NCBI GenBank assembly: GCA_022749905.1
Contig: JAKIWU010000056.1
Span: forward strand, 1 to 8,315
Length of the DNA: 8,315 nt
Source of the DNA: Thermoplasmata archaeon
Lineage (GTDB): Archaea > Thermoplasmatota > Thermoplasmata > Lutacidiplasmatales > UBA184
Reading direction: 5' to 3'
Shown: positions 1-5,825 of the stretch, piece after piece
Numbering within the stretch: the first letter of the stretch is position 1
How the letters are laid out: each line of letters starts with the position of its first letter
Notes under the pieces: generated by a model
The model's database searches: none
Seen by the model: only the letters and a program-made list of their open reading frames with translations
Told to the model about the DNA's origin: nothing
Position numbers and translations under genes: made by a program

Positions 1-709
1 CCATCAGGAAGACGAGGTAGCTCCCGAAGACGAGCTGGGCGATGATGATGAGCTCGGCAAGGAGGGTCCCGTTCCCGGGCGAGAGGCCGCCTAGGGAGGA
101 GATGAGCGCGTTCGAGGGCGAGAGGTACCCGTAGACCTGGGGGACCGCCTCGACGAAGATCATCGCGACGACCATGACCTTCTGCGAGCCCTGGTACATC
201 CCCTTGTCCTCGTCGTTGGTGAGGTCGAGGTTGATGATCTTCGCCCCGGTGAACAGCTGCATGATGATCGAGCCCGTCACGATCGGGCCGATGCCGAGGT
301 GCATCAGCGTGCCCTGAGCGCCCGCGAGGATCGCGCGGTAGCTCTGGAAGAGGTCGACGACGGTCGCCTGGTCGACGCCGTAAAGGTAGACGTTCGTGAG
401 GAGGAAGTAGAGGAGGAGCACCCCCACGACCCAGAACATCTTCGTGCGGAACTGCACGTGGCCCTTCGGCTGGGCGACCGCGGGCATCCTCGAGGTGACC
501 GGCTTCAGTCCGTAGAGCTTCGATTTCTCGCCGTCGTAGGAAAGGCCGAGGAAGAAGAGGAACAGCACGATGCCGGTCGCGAGCGCGGCGAGCGCGAACC
601 CGATGACCGTCGGGTGGCCCCAGATCCAGTCGAGGCTCAGGATGACCGCGGCGATGACGAGGATGGGGATCGCCCAAGCGTAGTTGCGTGGGGTCTCCTC
701 GTCCTCCAT
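1..709 (-). CDS. secY: Protein translocase subunit SecY, N-terminal part (partial)
   Basis: SecY (Sec61 alpha homologue) is the pore subunit of the SecYEG/Sec61-type channel in the cytoplasmic membrane. The ATG at 709 opens 236 codons that run off the left edge, so the 3' part is missing. Residues about 64-110 match the usual archaeal N-terminus (KPVTSRMPAVAQPKGHVQF, then a membrane helix ending NVYLYG). Residues about 128-155 carry the plug and second-helix signature GTLMHLGIGPIVTGSIIMQL. Ahead of this core lie about 60 extra residues with two hydrophobic stretches (about 12-29 and 35-56), more than the family normally has; no later Met gives a better start, since the next one (residue 75) is already inside the core. 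The gene follows rpl15 after 36 bases, the widest gap here, which holds a TATA-like element. The nearest GAGG is 14 bases from the ATG, too far for a normal ribosome binding site, so a leaderless message is plausible. Identity is certain; the exact start is likely. Confidence 0.95.
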   Translation of the reverse strand, partial: MEDEETPRNYAWAIPILVIAAVILSLDWIWGHPTVIGFALAALATGIVLFLFFLGLSYDGEKSKLYGLKPVTSRMPAVAQPKGHVQFRTKMFWVVGVLLLYFLLTNVYLYGVDQATVVDLFQSYRAILAGAQGTLMHLGIGPIVTGSIIMQLFTGAKIINLDLTNDEDKGMYQGSQKVMVVAMIFVEAVPQVYGYLSPSNALISSLGGLSPGNGTLLAELIIIAQLVFGSYLVFLM

Positions 710-735
710 CGGCGGCGAATCAACCTCGCTCGCGG

Positions 736-743
736 CTTATATG
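736..743 (-). promoter_or_regulatory. Possible TATA box for secY
   Basis: On the minus strand the gap between rpl15 and secY reads CATATAAG, the only clearly A/T-rich hexamer-sized patch in a very G+C-rich region. Archaeal TATA boxes are centred about 26 bases before the transcription start, which would put the start near position 712, only a few bases before the secY ATG at 709. That fits a nearly leaderless message and the lack of a well-spaced ribosome binding site. No purine-rich BRE is obvious just upstream (the preceding bases are the rpl15 stop region, CCCTAGGG), so this is a weak to moderate call. secY is probably also read through from the operon. Confidence 0.4.
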
Positions 744-745
744 CC

Positions 746-1189
746 CTAGGGGGGAGCGGCGGCGGGGGCGGCCGACGGCGCGGGCGCCACCACGGTGACC
801 TTCTCCCGGGCGTGGCGCGTCGCATGGGCCACCGCGACCTTCCACGGTCGCTCCGCGCTCCCGCCCCCGAGCAGCCGGTCGACGCCGATCCGCGAGAGGT
901 CGGCCACGAACGAGCCTCCCTCCTCCACCAGCGCATTGGCGGCCCTCAGGATCGGCACCATCAGTTCGAGCTCGCCGACGTTGAGGGCGAGGGGGCGCTC
1001 GACGATCTGGTAGGGGCGCTTGAACCCGTGACGTCCGAAGTGATCCGGCGCGTAGATGAGCATCGACTTGAACTTGTACTTGTGAAGGCCCGCGTTCCCG
1101 CGGCCTCCCTGCTTTCCGGCCCCTCGGCCCGCCTTGATCCCGCGGCCATGGGTCCTGAGCCCCCGGAACTTCCTCGTCCGACTCGGCAT
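746..1189 (-). CDS. rpl15: Large subunit ribosomal protein uL15
   Basis: uL15 is a 50S protein that binds 23S rRNA. The 147-residue product has the family's Gly/Arg-rich N-terminus (GRGIKAGRGAGKQGGRGNAG, residues 16-35), the HFGRHGF motif near residues 50-56 and a compact C-terminal domain that ends near residue 133. The last 14 residues are an Ala/Pro/Val tail not needed by the fold. The frame is open up to 1234, but the ATG at 1189 is chosen because the next residues, PSRTRKFRG, match the family start, a GGGGGAG ribosome binding site lies 4 bases upstream, and the longer version would overlap rpl30 by 35 bases. It follows rpl30 after 10 bases. Confidence 0.97.
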   Translation of the reverse strand: MPSRTRKFRGLRTHGRGIKAGRGAGKQGGRGNAGLHKYKFKSMLIYAPDHFGRHGFKRPYQIVERPLALNVGELELMVPILRAANALVEEGGSFVADLSRIGVDRLLGGGSAERPWKVAVAHATRHAREKVTVVAPAPSAAPAAAPP

Positions 1190-1193
1190 CGTT

Positions 1194-1200
1194 CTCCCCC
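1194..1200 (-). promoter_or_regulatory. Ribosome binding site fixing the rpl15 start
   Basis: The minus strand reads GGGGGAG four bases before the ATG at 1189, and it directly follows the first bases of the rpl30 stop codon. It supports the shorter uL15 start over the upstream in-frame ATG at 1234, which would lie inside rpl30. Confidence 0.7.
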
Positions 1201-1655
1201 TAGAGCATCTTCCGGGCGAGATCGTTGATGGCACGGCCCCGGTAGCCGAGCGCGCCCCCGAGGGCGAACGGCTTCTTCGTCGAACGCCAGCCTCCCTTCG
1301 GAGGGTGGAGGCGGAACAGCGGACGGACGCCGTGCGCGCGCGCGAGCCCTTGGCTCGCCACCTGCCGGGTGATCCCCGGGAGGTCCGCGGCGTTCTCAGG
1401 CTTTCCGTTCGGGTCGTGCAGCCGAGCCCCCTCGGACGTTTCCCCCCGTTCGCGCAGGAGCATCCCGAGCGTCTCGGGCTCCGCCTCGCCCCAGGTCACG
1501 TAGCCCTGGACCTTCACGAGCATCCCACGCGAGGTCTCGGCTTCGGGGAGGATCGTGGCATGGTTCGGGCGCGTCAGGTGCAGGAGGTCGAGCGTCTCGA
1601 CGATGTCGCGGCGCGCGTGGATCCCTCCGCGCACCCGAATGACCATCCACGCCAT
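1200..1655 (-). CDS. rpl30: Large subunit ribosomal protein uL30
   Basis: uL30 is a 50S protein. At 151 residues it is the long archaeal type (the eukaryotic L7 relative), not the bacterial form of about 60 residues. The N-terminal ferredoxin-like unit starts MAWMVIRVRGGIHARRD and contains the conserved stretch LHLTRPNHATILP (residues 25-37), followed by RGMLVKVQGYVTWGE. The C-terminal part holds the archaeal extension ending in a basic segment with FRLHPPKGGW. The ATG at 1655 has a GGAGGT site 5 bases upstream, embedded in the last codons of rps5, and lies 3 bases after that gene's stop. Confidence 0.97.
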   Translation of the reverse strand: MAWMVIRVRGGIHARRDIVETLDLLHLTRPNHATILPEAETSRGMLVKVQGYVTWGEAEPETLGMLLRERGETSEGARLHDPNGKPENAADLPGITRQVASQGLARAHGVRPLFRLHPPKGGWRSTKKPFALGGALGYRGRAINDLARKML

Positions 1656-1658
1656 CGT

Positions 1659-2543
1659 TTACCTCCGCGTCGGCGGCCCGCGGGCCCCGGGTGCGCGCGC
1701 TCCCGTGCTCCCGCCGCGCGGCGGTCCGCCGCGTTGCGGTCCGCCCCTGCGCGGCCCGCCGCGGCCGCCCGGTCCGCGGCGACCTCCGCGGAAGCCGCCG
1801 GGGGCTCCCTCCTCCTTCGGGGGAAGGATCGAGCGCCCGATGGCGCCGCGGACGATCTTGAGGCGGGCCCGGTCCGCGTCGGTGACCTTGAGCTCCGAAA
1901 GGCCCCGGAGGGCGCGGAACGCTGCCTGCGCGTAGTTCACCGTGGTCTTCGTGTGGCCGTCCGTGTAGCCCCAGGCATCGGTGATGCCCGCGAACCGGAG
2001 GATCGGCTTCGTCACATCGCCGACGGCAAGGCCGACGCCCTGGGGCGCCGGGCGGAACTTGACGACGACCGAGCCCGAACGACCGCGTGCGAGGAACGGA
2101 ACCGTGTGGGCGCGACCGCAGCCGCATTCCCAGCTGCCGCATCCCCGGAACACCTCGATCACCGTGAGCTTCGCACGGTCGATCGCACGGCGGATCGTCG
2201 GTCCCACCTCGCGGCCCTTCGCGCGCCCGAGGCCCACGTAGCCGTCGCCGTTCCCGACGACGACCGTGACGGCGAACTTGAACCGGCGGCCCGAGTCGGT
2301 CATCCTCTGGACCATGTTGACGTCGAGCACCTCGTCGTGCAGCATCGGAAGGAGCTTGTCGACGATCTCGGCCTCGCGGAGCGGGAGTCCGGTCGCGAGA
2401 GCCTCGGCCATGGTGGCGATCCCGCCGCTGTGGACGCGTCGGCCGAGCTCGGTCTTCGGAACCCACGGGGGTGGAGGCGGTGGACCCCCGAACCCACGTT
2501 GCTCCCCGGAGGGCGGTGCTGGCATCGCGGCTGCGGCGCTCAT
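1659..2543 (-). CDS. rps5: Small subunit ribosomal protein uS5 with Arg/Gly-rich tail
   Basis: uS5 is a 30S protein at the mRNA entry side that helps accuracy and unwinding of mRNA. Of 294 residues, about 27-240 are the archaeal core: WVPKTELGRRV, DEVLDVNMVQRMTDSGRR, the loop VVGNGDGYVGLG (residues 95-106), the cysteine-rich GCGSWECGCG (residues 134-143), then the second domain with PAPQGVGLAVGDVTKPILRFAGI. The frame stays open well upstream to 3140, but the ATG at 2543 is chosen: it overlaps the rpl18 stop as ATGA, has an AAGGGGG site about 6 bases before it, and gives the expected core. Two additions stand out: a run of six prolines at residues 21-26, and a C-terminal tail of about 52 residues made mostly of Gly, Arg and Pro, with many RGG/RGGP units. 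Confidence 0.97.
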   Translation of the reverse strand: MSAAAAMPAPPSGEQRGFGGPPPPPPWVPKTELGRRVHSGGIATMAEALATGLPLREAEIVDKLLPMLHDEVLDVNMVQRMTDSGRRFKFAVTVVVGNGDGYVGLGRAKGREVGPTIRRAIDRAKLTVIEVFRGCGSWECGCGRAHTVPFLARGRSGSVVVKFRPAPQGVGLAVGDVTKPILRFAGITDAWGYTDGHTKTTVNYAQAAFRALRGLSELKVTDADRARLKIVRGAIGRSILPPKEEGAPGGFRGGRRGPGGRGGPRRGGPQRGGPPRGGSTGARAPGARGPPTRR

Positions 2544-3067
2544 TCGGCCCCCTTCGGGCGCTCGATCTGCGCGGGAAGCGCCTGCTTGTACTCTTGCAAG
2601 GGTTTCGGAAGGGGGCTCTTCATGTGCTTTCCCGCGAGGCGGTCCGCCGACGGGAACCCCTCCTCCCCATGCGGGATCTCGAGACCGGCGTCGAGGAGTC
2701 CCTTCAGCGCGCCGAGGAGTCGACCGCCCTTCGAGGGGTGACGGAGCCCGACGTCGAGGACGACGGCGCTCGCGCCCGCGGCCTTCGCGCGCAGTCCGGC
2801 GAGGTAGCCCGTGAGGTAGGAGGCGGGGGTGGACACGAGGCTCCCTGAGGGAAAGCCGATGGCCCCGAGCTCTCGGCTCTCCGCGGAAGCAAGCACGCGG
2901 TCCCCGACCGGATCGTACTCGGTGACCGCCACGAGGACCCGGCGGTGGGAGAACCGAACCACGGCACGCGGCCGGTCGGACTTGAGGAGCTTGAGGCGGC
3001 TCCGGTAGTCGGTCTCTCCGTCCCGGCGGCGCCGGAACGGAACGCGGTGCCTCGGTCCTTCGCTCAT
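2540..3067 (-). CDS. rpl18: Large subunit ribosomal protein uL18
   Basis: uL18 is the main 5S rRNA-binding protein, which with uL5 docks 5S rRNA onto the central protuberance of the 50S subunit. The product has 175 residues, typical of the long archaeal form. The N-terminus has the expected basic segment, VPFRRRRDGETDYRSRLKLL, then PRAVVRFSHRRVLVAVTEYDPVGD. The middle has the TGYLAGLRAKAAG helix and the strand AVVLDVGLR, and the C-terminus has GLEIPHGEEGFPSADRLAGKH. The ATG at 3067 overlaps the rpl19e stop as ATGA, with AAGGAGG about 9 bases upstream. The longer open frame to 3478 is an overlap with rpl19e and is rejected. Confidence 0.97.
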   Translation of the reverse strand: MSEGPRHRVPFRRRRDGETDYRSRLKLLKSDRPRAVVRFSHRRVLVAVTEYDPVGDRVLASAESRELGAIGFPSGSLVSTPASYLTGYLAGLRAKAAGASAVVLDVGLRHPSKGGRLLGALKGLLDAGLEIPHGEEGFPSADRLAGKHMKSPLPKPLQEYKQALPAQIERPKGAE

Positions 3068-3525
3068 GGACGCGCCTCCTTGAGGTCGCCGGCGAGCCGC
3101 AGGTTGAGAAGAAGGTGCGCCCGACTGCGGTACATGCCACCCTTCGCGTGGCGGTAGTGTTTCCGGTAGGCTGCGGGGGTGATCTGCTTCGTCTCTCGGA
3201 GTTCGGCGAGGAGCTTGCGGAGCGCGCGGATCCGGTTCATCCATCGCTCCTTCTTCGGTACGCGAGAGGACGGGCTCCCGCGTCGTGAGCCCGGACCCGC
3301 GTGGCGACCCTTCGCGACCTCTGCGGCGTGGCGCTTCGCCCTCGCCCTCGAGGTGCCGCGGATCGGTTTCGCCCGGATGACCCGAGCCTTGATCGCGCTG
3401 CGGATGTCGGAGCGCGTCACGGCGTCCGCGATCTCCTCCTGGCTCGCGGGATCGATCCATACCCGTCCCTCCCCGCACTTGAGCAGCAGCGAGGCCATCC
3501 GGCGTTGGTTCGAAAGATCGGGCAC
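3064..3525 (-). CDS. rpl19e: Large subunit ribosomal protein eL19 (GTG start)
   Basis: eL19 is a 50S protein found in archaea and eukaryotes and absent from bacteria; it takes part in an intersubunit bridge. The 153-residue product shows the conserved N-terminal globular part (LSNQRRMASLLLKCGEGRVWIDP, then EEIADAVTRSDIRSAI), the basic linker with KGRHAGPGSRRGSPSSR (residues 72-88), and the long C-terminal helix region through YRKHYRHAKGGMYRSRAHL. It starts with GTG at 3525: GAGGAG lies 4 bases upstream, and the first Met in frame (residue 10) would cut off conserved residues. Only one base separates it from the rpl32e stop, so translation is probably coupled. Confidence 0.97.
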   Translation of the reverse strand: MPDLSNQRRMASLLLKCGEGRVWIDPASQEEIADAVTRSDIRSAIKARVIRAKPIRGTSRARAKRHAAEVAKGRHAGPGSRRGSPSSRVPKKERWMNRIRALRKLLAELRETKQITPAAYRKHYRHAKGGMYRSRAHLLLNLRLAGDLKEARP

Positions 3526-3526
3526 G

Positions 3527-4159
3527 CTACTCCTCTTTCTGCGGGCCGCCGATCGGGTTCAGGACGTGGATGCCGAGCTTGCGGGCCGTCTCCTCGAGGA
3601 CGAGCCGGCGTCGGACGCCGACGGTGCGCGCGATGATCGCTGCGTCGGCCCCCTTCTCGAGGCGCTCGATCTCCGCGGTCGTGTGGACGATCACCGGCCG
3701 GAAGCCCGTCGGGGTGAGGCCGCGGGTCCTCCTGGGCGATCCGAAGCCGATCGAGACCACGACCGGCCGGTAGCCGTAATGTCGGCGCTGCTTCGACTGG
3801 ATCCCCGTCGCGGCGCGCCATGACTCCCAGCGTCCGATCCTCCAATACCGGTGACTCGCCGTCCTAACGAATTTCGGGCGGCGCCGTCCGACCTCCCGCC
3901 GGATCGCGAGTAGGCGGGCAAGCTCCGGCTCGAGCACGGGGCGACGAGGGGCTTTCGGACCCTCGGACTTCTTGGGGCTCGCCTTCGCAGGGGTTTCGCC
4001 AGCCGCCGGGGCCGGGGCGGATGAAGGAGGGCGGCGCGCGCCGGTGCGGACCGAACGTTTCGGGGTCGCTGCGCCGGACTTCGGCGGAGTGGACGCCTTG
4101 GGGGGCGCCTCGGCGGGGGCGGCGTCCTTCCTCGCCTCGGCCTTCTCCTCCGCCGCCAT
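3527..4159 (-). CDS. rpl32e: Large subunit ribosomal protein eL32 with long N-terminal extension
   Basis: eL32 is a 50S protein shared by archaea and eukaryotes. Of 210 residues, the family core covers about 90-202: RRRPKFVRTASHRYWRIGRW, SWRAATGIQSKQRRHYGYRP, SIGFGSPRRTRGLTPTGF, and the C-terminal strand-helix ending KLGIHVLNP. The first 75 or so residues are a low-complexity stretch of Ala, Pro, Lys, Ser and Arg with no recognisable domain, probably disordered and perhaps lying on rRNA. Some archaea such as haloarchaea also extend this protein, but usually with acidic sequence. The ATG at 4159 shares its G-T-A edge with the rpl6 stop (TGATG, 1-base overlap), and AAGGAG lies 8 bases upstream, so the long form is well supported. 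Confidence 0.96.
   Translation of the reverse strand: MAAEEKAEARKDAAPAEAPPKASTPPKSGAATPKRSVRTGARRPPSSAPAPAAGETPAKASPKKSEGPKAPRRPVLEPELARLLAIRREVGRRRPKFVRTASHRYWRIGRWESWRAATGIQSKQRRHYGYRPVVVSIGFGSPRRTRGLTPTGFRPVIVHTTAEIERLEKGADAAIIARTVGVRRRLVLEETARKLGIHVLNPIGGPQKEE
3530..3535 (-). promoter_or_regulatory. Ribosome binding site for the GTG start of rpl19e
   Basis: The minus strand reads AAAGAGGAG, ending four bases before the GTG at 3525. It sits in the last codons of rpl32e, whose sense sequence there encodes Lys-Glu-Glu. It supports GTG as the real start. Confidence 0.65.
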
Positions 4160-4722
4160 CAGCTCGACTCCTTCGGATGCGCGCGATCGACGAGGAAGAT
4201 GCCGTCCTGGAAGACCCTCGGGTCGTAGTCGCGGATGCGGGTCGCGCGCTCGATGTTCGCGGCACTCTGTCCGACCTCCTCGACATCGTGGCCCGAGAGG
4301 ATCACGTAGTCCCCGTCGACGGTCGCGGTGACGCCGCGGATGAGCCGGGCCGTGCGGGGATGCTTCTCGCCGAGGAAGTTCTCGATGAGGAGCTCCTCCT
4401 CCTTGGCATGGACCTTCATTGGGAAGTGGGCCGCGACGACCTTCATGCGCGCCTCGAATCCGGAGGTGACGCCGATCGCGAGATTGCGCACGTGCGCCGC
4501 CCAGGTTCCGAGGAGCGCCTGCGCCCGCTTGCGGTCGGGGTGGATGAGCAGCGTGAGTATCGCGAGCCCCTCGCGGAGCTCGATCCGCACGACATCGGCG
4601 GGGAACGGGCGGACGACCTCGCCCCGCGGTCCCTTAGCCTTGAGGGTCCGGCCCTCGACCGTGAGGGTCGCCTTGGGCGGAATGGGAACCTCGGCCCGGT
4701 CGAGCGCGCGGTCAGTAGACAT
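4159..4722 (-). CDS. rpl6: Large subunit ribosomal protein uL6
   Basis: uL6 is a 50S protein near the sarcin-ricin loop and factor-binding site. The 187-residue product has two tandem related alpha/beta domains as expected: the first about residues 10-88 (VEGRTLKAKGPRGEVVRPFP; then HVRNLAIGVTSGFEARMKVV), the second about 95-180 (ENFLGEKHPRTARLIRGV, VILSGHDVEEVGQSAANIE). The archaeal C-terminal motif RDYDPRVFQDGIFLVDR is present at residues 164-180. The ATG at 4722 lies inside the end of rps8, with an 11-base overlap, the largest in this operon; GGGAGG is 10 bases upstream. Confidence 0.97.
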   Translation of the reverse strand: MSTDRALDRAEVPIPPKATLTVEGRTLKAKGPRGEVVRPFPADVVRIELREGLAILTLLIHPDRKRAQALLGTWAAHVRNLAIGVTSGFEARMKVVAAHFPMKVHAKEEELLIENFLGEKHPRTARLIRGVTATVDGDYVILSGHDVEEVGQSAANIERATRIRDYDPRVFQDGIFLVDRAHPKESS

Positions 4723-5101
4723 AGGCGAGCAACCTCCCGCCGATCCCGAGCTCGCGCGCCTTCGGGTGGGTCATGACTCCCTGGTTCGTCGTCAGGATGA
4801 GGAGCCCGAAGTCCTGCGCGGGAAGGTAGCGTGCCTCGTAGCGCTCCATCGCACGCGCCCCGACGTTCAGACGGGGCTTGATGACGCCGCAGGAGTTGAT
4901 CCGACGCGCGAGGGCGACGTCGTAGCGACCGCCGCGGCCATCGGGGACGAAGGTGAAGTCGCCGATGTACTGGTGCTCGCGGAAGAGCCTCAGCACCTCG
5001 CCGATGAGCTTCGAGGTCGGGTGGAGGTCGACCTTCGCCTGCCCTTGCCGGTCGGCGTGCCGCAGTTGGACGAGCGCGTCATTGAGGAGATCGTGCTGCA
5101 T
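4712..5101 (-). CDS. rps8: Small subunit ribosomal protein uS8
   Basis: uS8 binds helix 21 of 16S rRNA and is an early assembly protein of the 30S platform; in some prokaryotes it also regulates its own operon by binding mRNA. The 129-residue product is the normal archaeal length. It has the N-terminal domain (MQHDLLNDALVQLRHADRQG, TSKLIGEVLRLFREHQYIGDF), the linker with INSCGVIKPRLNV, and the C-terminal motif GLLILTTNQGVMTHPKARE leading to GGRLLAYVY. The ATG at 5101 follows the rps14 stop by 9 bases, which include a GAGGGGG ribosome binding site. I see no obvious mimic of the rRNA target in the flanking mRNA. Confidence 0.97.
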   Translation of the reverse strand: MQHDLLNDALVQLRHADRQGQAKVDLHPTSKLIGEVLRLFREHQYIGDFTFVPDGRGGRYDVALARRINSCGVIKPRLNVGARAMERYEARYLPAQDFGLLILTTNQGVMTHPKARELGIGGRLLAYVY

Positions 5102-5110
5102 CGTTCCCCC

Positions 5111-5257
5111 TCACTCGTACTTGCGGAAGCCGAGATCCATGGCGACCTCGCGGAAGCACTGCCGGCACACATGAAGACCGTAGCGCCGCACGATCCCGCG
5201 CTTGCGGTCGCAGCGCAGGCAACCGACCTTCCGACCAAAGAGCTTCTTGGGTTTCAT
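5111..5257 (-). CDS. rps14: Small subunit ribosomal protein uS14, zinc-binding form
   Basis: This is a short gene of 48 codons between rpl5 and rps8, read as MKPKKLFGRKVGCLRCDRKR and onward to GFRKYE. uS14 sits in the head of the 30S subunit and contacts the tRNA-binding region. Four cysteines, C13-x2-C16 and C31-x2-C34 with 14 residues between the pairs, form the zinc ribbon of the Zn-binding (C+) type normal for archaea; the length is close to the family's usual 50-56 residues. The ATG at 5257 follows the rpl5 stop by 4 bases and has no clear ribosome binding site, so it probably depends on ribosomes finishing rpl5. The position between uL5 and uS8 is the conserved one. Confidence 0.96.
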   Translation of the reverse strand: MKPKKLFGRKVGCLRCDRKRGIVRRYGLHVCRQCFREVAMDLGFRKYE

Positions 5258-5261
5258 CGCC

Positions 5262-5825
5262 CTACTCGAGGAAGACGACGCGGAAGCGTTCGGCGAGGAA
5301 CTTGCGGGTCTCCTCCCGCGTGGCTCGGAGGGTCGCGGGGATACGGCGGCGCGCGAGTGTGCGCTCGCGGATCCGCCACCCCGCGCGCCCGATCTCGACG
5401 CAGACGTCCATCCCGCGGATGCCGATCTCGGGATCGTACTTCATGCCGGTGAAATCGGTGTAGTCGGGGACCCCGAAGGAGACGTTGCCGTTCGGATCGA
5501 TCGACAGCGGGTCGAGCTGGCGATCGCGGGATTCGAGCGCGCGGTCGAGGAACTCGACCGCGGCCTTGCCGCGCAAGGTCACCTTGGCGCCGATCTCCTG
5601 GCCCGCGCGGATCCCGAAGTCGCGGTTCGTCGTGCGGGCACGCGTCGCGACGGGCTTCTGGTGGGTGAGCATCTCGAGGACGTGGTGGGCTTTGGTGCGC
5701 GGTTCCCCGGACTCGCCGACGCCCGCGTTGACGACGATCTTGACGATCCGAAGATCCCTCAGCGGGTTCGCGCCGGGCGAGGAGGGCGGGCTCGGCGGGA
5801 CCGCCGCGGCGGAGGGTGCGCTCAT
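5262..5825 (-). CDS. rpl5: Large subunit ribosomal protein uL5
   Basis: uL5 binds 5S rRNA together with uL18 and touches the P-site tRNA. The 187-residue product has the archaeal core from residue 20 (NPLRDLRIVKIVVNAGVGES), HVLEMLTHQKPVATRARTT, the loop NRDFGIRAGQEIGAKVTLRG, and YDPEIGIRGMDVCVEIGRAG (residues 130-149), ending in a basic helix. The first 18 residues are an Ala/Pro/Ser stretch not typical of the family. The frame is open to 6500, but the ATG at 5825 is chosen: it overlaps the rps4e stop as ATGA, and the core begins just after it. There is no strong ribosome binding site before it, so translational coupling to rps4e is likely. Confidence 0.96.
   Translation of the reverse strand: MSAPSAAAVPPSPPSSPGANPLRDLRIVKIVVNAGVGESGEPRTKAHHVLEMLTHQKPVATRARTTNRDFGIRAGQEIGAKVTLRGKAAVEFLDRALESRDRQLDPLSIDPNGNVSFGVPDYTDFTGMKYDPEIGIRGMDVCVEIGRAGWRIRERTLARRRIPATLRATREETRKFLAERFRVVFLE

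Noticed and set aside
744..751. Eight-base palindrome CCCTAGGG as an operator or terminator
   Set aside because: It is short, contains the rpl15 stop codon, has no T-run after it, and is expected by chance in such G+C-rich sequence.
299..1228. Open frame of 309 codons on the plus strand
   Set aside because: Antisense to secY and rpl15; charged low-complexity product typical of an opposite-strand shadow.
1680..1800. Repeat-like C/G-rich tract as a tandem repeat or mobile end
   Set aside because: It is the coding sequence of the Arg/Gly/Pro tail of uS5; the units vary in length and codons and do not form a regular DNA repeat.
1134..2741. Open frame of 535 codons on the plus strand
   Set aside because: It lies fully antisense to rpl15, rpl30, rps5 and rpl18, has no recognisable domain, and is Arg/Pro/Ala-rich as expected when G+C-rich codons are read on the other strand.
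4328..5452. Open frame of 374 codons on the plus strand
   Set aside because: Antisense to rpl6, rps8, rps14 and rpl5, with shadow-type composition and no family match that I recognise.
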